Shown one piece after another: positions 10,845 through 21,465 of a stretch of 64,000 nucleotides of DNA. Made by a program: the position numbers and the translations under genes. How positions within the stretch are numbered: the stretch's first letter is position 1; each line of letters begins with the position of its first letter. The stretch is from NCBI GenBank assembly GCA_015852425.1, contig JAAAIG010000043.1:1-64000 (forward strand), given 5' to 3'. This DNA is from Gryganskiella cystojenkinii (Eukaryota; Mortierellomycota; Mortierellomycetes; Mortierellales; Mortierellaceae). The notes under the pieces were generated by a model. It searched no databases. It was not told the DNA's origin and saw only the letters and a program-made list of their open reading frames with translations.

Positions 10845-12642
10845 ATGTCCACCAACCCGCCTCACAGTGGCGTCCCCACAACCACAGGACAAGTCGAGGT
10901 CGCACCTGAGAACCTCATCACGCGTGGCTACCCTAAGCGATCCCTGGCAGCACTAGAGACAGAATTCGTCGAGAGCAACGATATCAATGCGATGGCTCCT
11001 AGTAGTGCAGTTCTCCAATCCGATTATCTGATCATGGACGATGCTCACAATCTTGACGAAAGAGTCGATATGGCCGATAGTGTACCACCCACTTCTTCTT
11101 CCTCCTCCTCCTCTTCTTCTTCAACAACAGCCGCAACGGGGGGGCCAGCAGCCAAACGCCTCCGCTACACAAAGGACAATTCGCCCATCTTGGATGCAGA
11201 CCTGGCTCAACTCAAGCCGGTTATCCAACCTCGGAAATCAATTTCGGGTGACGCCAGCAACGATCACACGACTGCACCCTCACAACAACAAAAGCCACGG
11301 TCTTCCTCGATCAGCTGGGCTCGATCAGTCTCTGACTTGGTTCCACCTTCAAGTCATCTCGCCCCTGTCTATTTGGACGAAGCAAATGCGACCAAAGTCT
11401 TTGGTGAACCCATAGATTCTTCTTCAACAAAGTTGGCCCTCGGCGGTCACCATGGACGAGGAGAACAGCAACATTCTACCAGTATGGATATTGATTCAAG
11501 CGAAGGTAAACAAAAAAGAAATCTAGACTTTTCTTTTCGGTCGTGGTCAATGCACCAAAAACTGGAACCTTTCTCTCCTTGTTGTTCACCCATGACCGTT
11601 TCATGGGAAACCTGCTCTGATACCTATCATTCCAGTAGAGGAACGGGCTACCATATGATGTCATGATGTTCAGTCCCAAATAGACTTTATGCGGCTTACA
11701 CACCTCTGGCACGCTCTTTCAAAAAAAAAAAAAAAATTGCCCAAACTATAAAAAATAGGTGACAAACAAGGCAGTTCCGGTACACATTCGTCAGCAGCAG
11801 GATCGTCATCGGTATCTTCTTCCATTTTCCTGCCGCCTCACCCGCAACCACACAGTGGCGAACACCGTCGGAGCATCTCCCGCGAGAGTAGTTCTAGTGG
11901 TACACCCAGCAACCACAGCAACAATGCCACTACCAAGAAAGGCGTTCAGCGTCCCGTCCGGATCCAGCTGATTGATGAGGTGGAGTCCTCAACCCTGCAA
12001 GAACGAGCCAAACGGGACTCGGCCATCCAGGAGGAAGAAGAGCAAGAGGACGATAAGGAATTGGAAAAAGAAGAAGAGTCTTTAGTTACGGGAAACCGTC
12101 AGCGAAGAAACCAAGCCAACGACGACAGCGAGGGTCTCGCCTTACCCAAAGAGGATCCCATGGTTCATGACTGGGACCGTGAGGAGCTGGATGATGACCA
12201 GTCCGGAACCGAACCCTCTTCACAAGCAACGTCCGGTACCTCGTCACCTGCTGCACCCTTTGCATCCTCTCAAAGACGTCGCTCGATCGAGAACGATATC
12301 CGCCGGGCCTCTGGACATGCAACCTCATCCTCAAGTTCTCAACCAACTCATTCATCCCACTTGCGAAAGAGCCGCAGAAAGAAGGATGTCGACGATGATA
12401 ACGAAGATGAGGACGATCGTGACTCTTTAATGGATCCCGAGAGAGAGGTCGCCATGATGAGTGAGGATCAAGAGGCAGAGTTGCACAACATGCATTTACG
12501 ACTTGAGAACCAACGCGAGTTCCAGGACGTGGCTGGTCTGGACCTTGGAGAAGAGGATGCCCAGGCCGTAAACGAGGATGGTCAATACGGTGGCGTCCTT
12601 GAGGATGATGATGAGGGCGAGGACTATTGGGAGAACCGTTAA
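10845..12642 (+). CDS. Unrecognised acidic, serine-rich protein (nuclear-looking)
   Basis: 514 residues from exons 10845-11505 and 11759-12642. The intron 11506-11758 joins in phase 1, with the acceptor preceded by a poly-A run and CTATAAAAAATAG. The first in-frame ATG is 10845, since the triplet at 10836 is TTG. The sequence is mostly low complexity. Visible features are an N-terminal KRSLAALETEFVE segment, a serine run (about 85-95), AAKRLRYTKD (possible NLS), a KKGVQRPVRIQLIDEVE stretch just after the splice join, long Glu/Asp blocks, a KSRRKKDVDDD cluster and a better-structured C-terminus around DQEAELHNMHLRLENQ. I do not recognise a family. It converges on the bZIP gene with 192 bp between stops. 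Function unknown. Confidence 0.75.
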
Positions 12643-12834
12643 AAAAACGAAAACATGTTTTGTTTGTTACCCTTCTCTTACCAGAGTTTTTTTTTCTTTC
12701 TTCAGTTTATCAAACGTGATTATCTTTTCACTTGCTTCATTTCACGAGAATAAAATTGTACATAGCACGCAGTTTCAAGGTTGTGATAATGGTATTTTGA
12801 TTCATTGTGTATGTGCAAAGGGGACCAAAGAAAG

Positions 12835-14373
12835 CTAAGAATGCTCAGCGACGATGGCTTCGACCTCCTGTTGTCCAACGACAGTGTCTTGATGGTGATT
12901 TGACGTCGACTCGTCCTCCTGTGACCCCACCTCTCCTCCTCCAACAGCTGCAGCAGCCGCCACCGTAGCCTCATCAAGCTGCTTGTCCGCATCATGATGA
13001 TCCTGTGTCGGGTCATGATGCACATGAGATGAGGCACCGGCCATCACGCCCATCGTCAACTTGGCGTTCAACTCCTCCACCTCCTTAATCAAGCGCACGT
13101 TCTCATCGATACGCATCGCACCCAACGTCAACTTGGCGTTCAACTCTTCGACTTCCTTGTACAGTCTCGCGTTCTCTTCCTGGAGTCTGTTACAGGTATC
13201 CTGGAGATCGTTCACAAAGGCCTTTTTCTTCTTTCGACATTCCTTGGCCGCGACCCGGTTCCTCAACAACCGACGTTGACGTCTCTCCTCGTTCGTCATG
13301 TGTTTACTGCTTCGCTTGCCCGGGCCGTCGTCATCATCATGCTCAGAGGAGGAATCACCACCGGTTCCGTTCTCGGTCGTACCAGCCGCCGCCGCTGCAG
13401 CAGCAGCCGCACTGTTCGGGACAGCAGCCGCAGCAGCCGCGGCCAAGATACCCTGAACAGCATCCTGTTGCTCCTCGTGCTGTTGTTCATGTTGTTGTTG
13501 CAACTGCAAGTTGCTGTGAAGACTCGAGACCGCCAGCGGTGCCTGCGCAAGGACATTGGCAAGTGCGCTCGAGGTTAGTTGTTCGAGTGTGGCCTGGTTG
13601 CTGGGGTTGGTTGAGTAAGAGGCGAGCTGTGTAGGATCAATCTTGGCGAGTTGGCGCATGCGTTCGATATCGGCCATGATGTTAGAATGAGACGACGCTG
13701 AGAGTTGCGTCGTAGTCGACACGGCCGCGAGGGCTTCTCGAACAGCTGGGCTGACCTGCATACCGCCAGCTGTTGTCGTCTTCTTCGTGGAGGCACCTCC
13801 TGTCGATGTTGATGTCGTTGGTGTCGTATCGTTCGTCTCTGCACCGCTGAGAGGTGAGCTCATAGCAGTATCCGTTGGTGTGGGCACATGGGTTTCCAGA
13901 GTGGTCGTATGGTTCGGGCTGTTGTGACCGCTGCCATGGACACTGGTATGGGGAGATCCATGGTTACTGCTGTTATGAAGCGTCTTGGCGAGGATGCCGC
14001 TGGCCTCAGCAGCAGCATTAGCGTTGTTGTTGACTTCCTCTTGTAACTTTCGGAGCTTGACACTGTCCTCGATATCCTCGGCATCATCCTCTGCAGGTCG
14101 TTTACCGAGCCGAGTTCTCGAACCATCCTCCTCGGCCGAGGCAGCTGCAGCGGCAGCAGCTGTTCCAGCAGCGACAATGGTCTCGATTGCAGCAGGGTCC
14201 AGAGGTTCGATACCGTCGAGGTTGTCAATCTGGATCTCGAGGTTCTCTCGGGTAAACGTTGATGTTTCACCTGCGGCGACGGCAGCGACGATGGCAGCGT
14301 TGACGGCGTTCACGGCTTCAGACATGGTTGTCGTCGGTACTCCTGAATCGTCTTGGTAGGTTGGGTCTGTCAT
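12835..14373 (-). CDS. bZIP transcription factor, CREB/ATF type
   Basis: Single-exon 512-residue protein. The basic region (about residues 360-390) reads RRLLRNRVAAKECRKKKKAF, with the N-x7-R signature of bZIP DNA-contact helices. It is followed by LQDTCNRLQEENARL, the start of a leucine zipper. The zipper continues into two 24-residue copies of a KEVEELNAKLT unit (13158-13087 and 13086-13045). The N-terminal half has alanine-rich runs, a KRPAEDDAED segment and Ser/Thr-rich tracts, consistent with an activation or regulatory region. The C-terminus has His/Asp and Ala/Gly stretches. CREB/ATF factors bind TGACGTCA dimerically, and a perfect copy lies 475 bp upstream of this gene's ATG. Target genes are unknown. 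Confidence 0.92.
   Translation of the reverse strand: MTDPTYQDDSGVPTTTMSEAVNAVNAAIVAAVAAGETSTFTRENLEIQIDNLDGIEPLDPAAIETIVAAGTAAAAAAASAEEDGSRTRLGKRPAEDDAEDIEDSVKLRKLQEEVNNNANAAAEASGILAKTLHNSSNHGSPHTSVHGSGHNSPNHTTTLETHVPTPTDTAMSSPLSGAETNDTTPTTSTSTGGASTKKTTTAGGMQVSPAVREALAAVSTTTQLSASSHSNIMADIERMRQLAKIDPTQLASYSTNPSNQATLEQLTSSALANVLAQAPLAVSSLHSNLQLQQQHEQQHEEQQDAVQGILAAAAAAAVPNSAAAAAAAAAGTTENGTGGDSSSEHDDDDGPGKRSSKHMTNEERRQRRLLRNRVAAKECRKKKKAFVNDLQDTCNRLQEENARLYKEVEELNAKLTLGAMRIDENVRLIKEVEELNAKLTMGVMAGASSHVHHDPTQDHHDADKQLDEATVAAAAAVGGGEVGSQEDESTSNHHQDTVVGQQEVEAIVAEHS
13045..13158 (-). repeat. In-frame duplication within the bZIP leucine zipper
   Basis: Two copies, 72 bp apart, of a unit encoding KEVEELNAKLT followed by L/M-G-A/V-M. 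The copies differ mainly at third codon positions (GAA/GAG, GTC/GTG), so the duplication is not recent and the protein sequence has been kept. Confidence 0.85.
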
Positions 14374-16249
14374 TGTTGAAAGGAGTCTGATGTGTAATAG
14401 AGGACGCTGTTTTGTTTCTTTTCGGCTGTGACAATGGTAGGTTGATGTTGATTGCGACGAGAGTAAAGAATGGGTTAGTCTCCAGTCATGTCCTCATCAG
14501 GTCAAAGCAAAAAAGACAAGGCAGGACCCCTCCCGCCATCCTTGTTCAGGAGTTAGAAAGGGGACCTTGATGCAAAAGGTGGGTAAGGATGTGGATATGA
14601 ATGCAGAGATGGTTGATTTATTGAGCTGCGCAGTGAACAATAATGAAGACGAGCAAGAGCATTCCAATGGTGGCAAAAAAGAATGCAAAACGGGCAAAGA
14701 ATAAAATTGTTCGTACCTGTGTCTTTGGCTTTCTCCTTGGGAATGGGATGTGTTGTCGTCACCGATTTGAGTTGGATGAAAAGAAAGATGCCGACGTCAA
14801 CGAAGATTTCGTTGTTGGGTTTTCCTGCCACCCCCCGCAGTGAGTTGTGACGTCATCGTTTTTGTCGCCCGGTCATGTGCTCCGGAACAAGGTTAGTGGC
14901 GTAAATTTCATGCGTGTTGCACAAAAAGGAGCCAACCCTGTCACGGCACGCAAAACCGGACGGGAAATTTGTGAGTTGCGCTCTCCTTCCCCTTACGTCC
15001 TTCTTGTACTTTGTTTTTTTGTCTTGTGAGCTCTTTCCCACGAAGCATTTGCAATCACACCCTGACGACTTCGGACAACTGTGAGCCAGTCGATGACAGC
15101 CACGCCAATCGCCAAGCCCGGATTCGCCCAGCGTCATTGCCGTTGTACTCTCTCCCTCGCAGTTTTAGTCGTTCTTAAATTCACTCTATTCAGTTATTCC
15201 GTCAATTGAAAAAAAAAACGCGAAGGGACAGACATTCGCGACTGTGCGTTGTAGCCGAGGTGAAAGATACACACAACAATAAAAAATAAAAAGCCGGCCA
15301 ACAAATACAAGTCAGGGTCCAGATTGTCGATTTGCAACTGAACACGGTCCCACTAGTGAAAGAAAGGGGAGAGGCACCGGCTTCAGTAAGTTCTTGACTG
15401 GGCAAAAAAACAAAGTCCTCTACTTAAACTCGGGATTGATCAGCTTTTTTGGCGGCTGTTACCTCAAGCTTTCTTTATCAATTGGTGCAAGCTGAGAGAG
15501 GATCATTAAAATTAAAGAGATATTTGACAATTGATTTCCTTTCATGATCTGGCAACGAAATCAGCTTCTTTAGCCCTCCAGAGCGCGTATCGGAAAAAGA
15601 ACCTGGTTGTACTCCCGCATTGAATGTCTTTTGAGTTCACGCACTGGCGCTGTTTAATGCAGCAGGGATGCGGGCAGGGCCAGGAGAAAGAGGGTTGAGA
15701 GGGGAGATGGAGGAACACAGGAAAAGGGACCACTTTCAAGTTAGAGAGACAAGCAAAAGGAGAACAGTTGTTGGCAGGGGGTGATTGACTGACTGACTTG
15801 GGATTGAGTGCTCAATTTGTTTCGCTCACTCTCTTTATTTTTTGATTGATTGCCCTTTTGACGCCCCTTTCTTGCGTCTATTGTCTTTTACTTCTTTTTC
15901 TTCTTTACTCCTCAAAGTCCTACTTCTCATCCCTGACCAAGTCACCCATTCCTCAGCCCAAGGTACTATACCGTCTGCGCGCAACATGACAATGCCAGAC
16001 ATTTTTTCTTCTTATTTTCGGGCTTTGTTCTCGTCCCGTGGATACTTCATGCTCGTGAAAGGACAAAAAGCGTTCTCGGCTCGTGACTGACCCAGGTTTC
16101 TTCTCCTCATTCGTCTGTTCATTCTACACTTGTGCAAAGCAGGAGACTGTTATAACGCCAAAGCTATTCTTCAGCCAAGAAAAAAGATACCTCACACCAA
16201 CACCAAACCTCGTTACGTCAACAAACTCGACAAACAAACAGTATTAACC
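14374..16249. other. Divergent spacer between bZIP and SURF4 genes
   Basis: About 1.9 kb without a convincing gene. It carries the CRE at 14848, several A/T homopolymers, and a C/T-rich leader (15830-15960) before SURF4. Short open frames here have no recognisable domain and poor codon character, and I regard them as chance. Confidence 0.55.
14848..14855. promoter_or_regulatory. Palindromic CRE, TGACGTCA
   Basis: Perfect cAMP-response-element palindrome 475 bp upstream of the start codon of a CREB/ATF-type bZIP gene. This makes autoregulation an attractive but untested idea. It lies in the divergent spacer to the SURF4 gene, about 1.4 kb from that ATG. Confidence 0.45.
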
Positions 16250-17231
16250 ATGGAGGCTGTACAAGAATACTCTCGAAAGTTCGAGGATGTCATTGACAAG
16301 ATTGGTCAGCCCATCAAACCTCACATTCCAGCCATTGCGCGTTTCCTGATTGTCGTTACGTTCTTGGAGGATGCGCTCCGCATCTCGACCCAGTTCAGCG
16401 ACCAGCTCTACTACCTCCAGAGACACCGTGGTTTCCCTTGGGGTATCAGCCATACCTTTTTGATCGTCAACGTCTTGGTAAGAAAAAAAAAACTTATCTT
16501 TGATAACCGTCTCTTTCTATCACATGCCTCCGACTTCAGGACGCCTGCTCTCTTTTTTTTTTTGGGAGACTGGATGAGAAGGTCTAACTTTTTGAACGTT
16601 TCTTTTGCTTTTTTTGAAATATTTTTTTATGTGTTGCCAACAGACGATGTTTGTCTGCTCGATTATGGTTATTGGACGGAAACACACCGAGTATGCCGCA
16701 GGAGCGCTCTTTGCCGTAGTCGTCGCGCAGGCCTTTGGATACGGATTGATCTTTGACGCCTCTTTCTTCCTTCGTAACCTCTCCGTGATCGGTGGTCTCT
16801 TGATGGTCGTTTCTGATTCTCTGAACAAGCGTCGTCAGCTCTTTGCCGGTCTCCCCTCCGTGACCGAGAACAACAAGCGTACTTATTTCCAACTCGCAGG
16901 TCGAGTCTTGTTGATCTTTTTGTTCTTGGGTTTCGCGATGCACGGTACCTGGTCCCTTTCGCGCGTGATTGCGTCACTCATTGGATTCGCTGCTTGTGTG
17001 ATGATCGCGGTTGGATTCAAGGCCAAGTTGTCAGCCATGTTCTTGGTTCTTTTCCTTTCGGTCTTTAACATTGTTGTCAACAACTTTTGGTCAGTCGAGA
17101 AGGGTCATATGCAGAAGGATTTCCTCAAGTACGACTTCTTCCAGACCTTGTCGATCATGGGTGGACTCTTGCTCCTGGTCACGATCGGACCCGGTGGTAT
17201 GAGTGTGGACGAGAAAAAGAAGGCCTTCTAA
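16250..17231 (+). CDS. ERV29: SURF4/Erv29-type ER cargo receptor
   Basis: 271 residues from exons 16250-16477 and 16644-17231, joined in phase 0. SURF4/Erv29 proteins are multi-span ER-Golgi cargo receptors that load soluble secretory cargo into COPII vesicles and return by COPI. The length equals the family's usual about 270 residues. Recognisable segments are FEDVIDKIGQPIKPHIPAIA at the N-terminus, RFLIVVTFLEDALRI, GRKHTEYAAGALF, SFFLRNLSVIGGLL and a C-terminal half with FNIVVNNFWSV. The protein ends EKKKAF, so KKAF fits the dilysine KKXX retrieval signal. About seven hydrophobic spans are visible. The long C/T-rich leader and a perfect ATG context (ACCATGG) support the start. Confidence 0.95.
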
Positions 17232-17466
17232 AAGTCAGTAACCCGAGTTTACCGTGGAGTTTCCCTTCCCCCCCTCCTTTTTTTCCAGTGTCTCCATTCT
17301 AGCTGCTTGTTCATGGACCCCTTTGAGCCAAAAATAAAAATCGTGACTGCTACAAATTTTCAAAGCCACTGAACCGTCAAAGGTTGATCAATATTTTTTT
17401 TTTTTACGTTTTTTGTAGCATTCATTGGTTCTCTGCTTACTCACTTATACACTTTACATACATCAA

Positions 17467-18155
17467 ATGCCATCTACAAAACCCGTTGCAATGGAAGAGG
17501 ATCCCATCGAGGTCGATACCGGCAAGGTCACCATTGTAAGTGGTGCAATTTGTGTTCCAGAACTTTACATTCGGCCGTCTTTACCACCAAAACAGATGGA
17601 CACAATTTAGGCAATGCGACCGTTCCACACGAGGCTGACAGAAACTTGTAACATAGCAGTGGTGGCCAATACTAACTGCTTGAACACCTTCCGTTTTTGT
17701 TAACGAAACTGATAGGTCCCCGGAACCATGACAGAGCCCCAGTGCGCCACTTTTTGCTTACAGGATGAAGATCATACCCTTGGAAACGCCGTCCGTTGGG
17801 CACTTATGAAGAAGTATGGATCAAAAGCTCCTGGAGGCGTTGCAAAACTTTGAGTCTTAATGACAGTAGTATGTGTTGATTGTTGACATCCCATCTGTCG
17901 AAAGCGAATCTAATTCATTGTTATATTGTGTTTGTCTCCCTTAGCCCCGAAGTCGATTTCGCCTCCTACTCGATCCCCCATCCCTCAGAAGCACGCACAA
18001 ATATCAGAGTCCAGACCTCAGAAAGGACAACGGCAGTGGACGCGGTGTTCAAGGGACTGGATGATTTGACCGATATCTGCAGCCATGTCATTCAATCCTT
18101 CCAGGCTGAGCTCGCCAAGGGCGAGTTTGAGTACGACGAGGAGACTGCTCTGTAA
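17467..18155 (+). CDS. RPC19: RNA polymerase I and III subunit Rpc19 (AC19)
   Basis: 125 residues from exons 17467-17535, 17716-17813 and 17945-18155 (introns of 180 and 131 nt, phases 0 and 2). Rpc19 pairs with Rpc40 to form the alpha-like assembly platform shared by RNA polymerases I and III. The alpha-motif core is present: DEDHTLGNAVRWALMKK, continuing over the second join to NPEVDFASYSIPHPSEA and then NIRVQTSERTTAVDAV. Length is close to the family norm (about 110-145). The N-terminal about 30 residues are acidic and variable, as usual. The gene starts 235 bp after SURF4 on the same strand. A hexamer AATAAA at 18298-18303 may be its poly(A) signal. Confidence 0.95.
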
Positions 18156-18297
18156 GGGTCTCGAGAGCAACAGCAACAAACTCAACCTCAAATATCACAA
18201 GGAGAAGGAGGGATTCTCAGCCTTTTGGAGATAATCTGTCTGAAGACAGCGCTCCCGTTCTCTCGCATCATGCATATTGCATATTCTTCACGATAAT

Positions 18298-18303
18298 AAT
18301 AAA
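18298..18303 (+). terminator. Candidate poly(A) signal of RPC19
   Basis: AATAAA 143 nt past the stop codon in the 341-bp spacer before the CLF1 gene. Confidence 0.4.
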
Positions 18304-18496
18304 CCGATCAAAAGACATTGACTTGGTAATGCAAAATTAGCTCACAAAAAATTCGGTGACGTAGATGCGAATTGGGAATTGCAGCGCCCACAGAGAGAAG
18401 CGATCACCCTCTTTTTGAAAGTGAATGCATCATCGCATTTCACGTCTCTAGTCTTTTAGTCCCTCCCTTCTCGACTCCCACCAACAATCATCCACC

Positions 18497-21271
18497 ATGG
18501 ACAAGCGATCCTCTCAACCGCCAAAGGCAAGGATCACATTCCATAACATTCATCTGTGAAATCTCAACACTCATTGTTATCTGTGGAGCCTACATTCTAA
18601 CCCTTTTTTTCTTCAATCTTGACTCGCAAACAGATCAAAAACAAGAATGCCGCGCCGATTCAAATCTCGGCCGAGCAGATTCTGAGAGAGGCCAAGGAAC
18701 GTCAAGAGATCGCTATCAAAGTCCCCAAACAAAAGATCCACGACCATGCCGAGTTATTGGAATACCGTGGACGGAAACGTAAAGAGTTTGAGGATCGTAT
18801 TCAACGGAGTCGACTTCATATCGGCGAATGGTTGAAATACGCCACCTGGGAGGAGAGTCAGGATGAGCTTCAAAGGTATAGAAAGCAAGCTCTTGATGTT
18901 TGATATCGAAGACTTGAGCATAAAGACTGAAGGACTAACACGGTCGTTTTGGTTCATCTCGCCAATAGAGCTCGTTCCGTATACGAGCGCGCGTTGCAGG
19001 TGGACGCCAACAACTCAACACTGTATTTGAAGTACGTCGAGATGGAGATGAAGCACAAGAACATTGCTCTGGCTCGCAACCTCTTTGACAGGATAGTCAC
19101 CATCTTGCCTCGCCGTGATCAGTTCTGGTAAGTGATCCCAGTTTCAATGAAAACTGTTGTAGATTGAATCACAGTAGCTTGAACGTGCGATTCTAAATTT
19201 CTACATTTATTTCCCTACCAACAGGCTCAAGTACACATACATGGAGGAGATGCTGGAAGAAGTTCCCCGAGCCCGTCAAATCTTTGAACGCTGGATGCAA
19301 TGGGAGCCCGAGGAAGAGGCCTGGATGGCCTATGTGAAATTCGAGAAACGTTACAAGGAACTGGAACGTGCCCGTGTAGTCTATGAGCGTTTCGTCCATA
19401 TCCACCCCGATCCCAAGAACTGGATCAAATGGGCCGAGTTTGAAGAACGTGAAGGCACGACGGACAAGGCTCGGGATATCTTTACACGAGCGATCGAGGT
19501 TATGGGAGAGGAACTAATGGAGCAACGATTGTTTATCTCGTTTGCGAAATTCGAGACCCGTCAAAAAGAGACTGAGCGTGCCCGCGTGATTTACAAGTAT
19601 GCGCTGGATCGGATCCCGAGATCGAAATCGCAGGCGTTATACAACCAGTATGTCCAGTTTGAGAAACAGTACGGTGACAAGGACGGGATTGAGGATGTCG
19701 TCGTCGGCAAGAGGCGGTTGCAGTATGAGGCGGTAAGTTTTTTTGACAACACGCTGGCTTACGACGTTATCAGAGGACTACTGCTGTGCAACAACGTGCT
19801 AGCAATAGATAATGAGCTGACGCCTTTTTGATCACATATTTATAGGACTTGGCCGACAACCTGAAGAACTATGATACTTGGTTCGATTATGGAAAGTTGG
19901 AGGAGAGCACGGGAGATGTCGGTCGTGTTCGTGAGGTCTATGAGCGTGCAATTGCTCAGGTACCTCCAGCTCAGGAAAAGAGACTCTGGAGAAGATACAT
20001 TTACTTGTGGATCAAGTACGCTTTATTTGAAGAGTTGGAGACAAAGGTATTTTTTCGGTTTCATTGGGTTACATATGGGCGAAGTGAAATCAACACGTTG
20101 AAGTCTTGTTTTGCTAACCTCATGCATTTATTCGTACTATTAGGATTACGAGCGAGCCCGTCAGGTATATAAGGGCTGCATCCAACTGATCCCTCACAAA
20201 AAGTTTACATTTGCCAAGATTTGGCTTATGTACGCAAAGTTCGAGATTCGCCAGATGGACCTCAGCGCCGCGCGTAAGGCACTCGGAATGGCGCTTGGAA
20301 TGTGTCCCAAGGATAAGCTTTTCAAGGGATATATTGAGCTTGAGTTGGAGGTATGTCTTTTTTTCGTTCGCTCTTTGGGAAATCTTGATTATCAATTTGC
20401 CAATGAAGTACTGACCAGTATTTCCATATGCCTATTCACGTATTAGTTGCGCGCTATTGACAGAGCCAGAACACTTTACTCAAAATACCTGGAATGGTCT
20501 CCCTCGAACTGTCAAGCATGGATCAAGTTTGCAGAGCTGGAGACAGAGTTGCAGGATGTCGACCGTGCCAGAGCCATCTTTGAGCTTGCGGTCAGTCAAC
20601 CGGAGTTGGATATGCCCGAGATTCTCTGGAAAGCCTTTATCGAATTTGAGGTTGGTGAGGAAGAATGGGACCGAGCACGAGTGCTGTACAGAAACTTGTT
20701 GGAGAGAACTGAGCACGTCAAGGTTTGGATTAGTTGGGCGCATTTTGAGGCGAGTGTCCCTGAGGAAGGTCGTGCAGTTGCTGCTCGGGAGGTGTTCAAG
20801 AACGCGTCCCAGAAGATGAAGGAGCGAGAACTCAAGGAAGAGCGAGTGATTCTACTCGAGGCCTGGAAGGAGTTTGAACAGGCTCAGGGTACAGCCGAGA
20901 CATTGAAGAATGTTCAGGATATGATGCCCAAGATGGTCAAGAAGCGTCGTCAAATTCATTCGACCTCGGGCGTGGGCGAGTCTGTTCAGTACGAGGAATA
21001 CTACGACTACATTTTCCCAGACGATCAGGCCCAAAAGCCCAACTTCAAGCTTATCAGCAAAGCCCAGGAATGGAAGCTCCGGAGAGAGAAGGAGTTGGCG
21101 GCCAAGGCAGCAGCAGAGGCCGAAGCAGCAGCAGCCTCCGCCTCCGCCGCCGAGTCATCTCCAGCGGAAGCCGAGGAATCACAAGAAGAAGATCAAGAGG
21201 GCCAAGAAGGTCAAAAAGAGGACGGGGACCAGGACCAAGAAAACAAGGAACCATCTCCAGATTCTGCATAA
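18497..21271 (+). CDS. CLF1: Pre-mRNA splicing factor Clf1/Crooked neck (HAT-repeat protein)
   Basis: 723 residues from seven exons: 18497-18526, 18634-18875, 18969-19127, 19225-19732, 19846-20046, 20144-20350 and 20447-21271. Clf1/Crn/CRNKL1 is a scaffold of the Prp19-associated complex in the spliceosome. The family start region [16 protein letters not shown] is clear. It is followed by about 15 half-a-TPR (HAT) repeats with W..Y..FE and RAR.(I/V)(Y/F)ERA patterns, for example [10 protein letters not shown] and [13 protein letters not shown], then the conserved [11 protein letters not shown] near the C-terminus. The tail is Ala/Glu/Gln-rich and variable. Exon 1 codes only ten residues, and its donor is AAAG|GCAAGG, so the first intron is GC-AG. 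The other five are GT-AG. Length matches orthologues (about 690-750). Confidence 0.95.
18527..18633 (+). other. GC-AG intron in CLF1
   Basis: Donor CCAAAG|GCAAGG fits the consensus of GC-type U2 introns (AG|GCAAG), and the acceptor is CAAACAG|ATC. Only this donor keeps phase 0 into the conserved exon 2. The nearest GT downstream (18556 region) would shift the frame. Confidence 0.75.
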
Positions 21272-21465
21272 AAAAGCCTAATACAATTTGGCAGTCACTC
21301 ATTGTATTTTTGGTGGCTGTGATCTCCGTTTCTCCATTTTTGACCTTTTTTTTTTTGACAGTTGCATGCATTGGGTTTCCGTTTTTTTCTTCTTCATTGC
21401 TCATTCCTCCCCAAGAAACGCCTTATTCCCATATATTCACATTGCCACTATCGCATTAATATACC

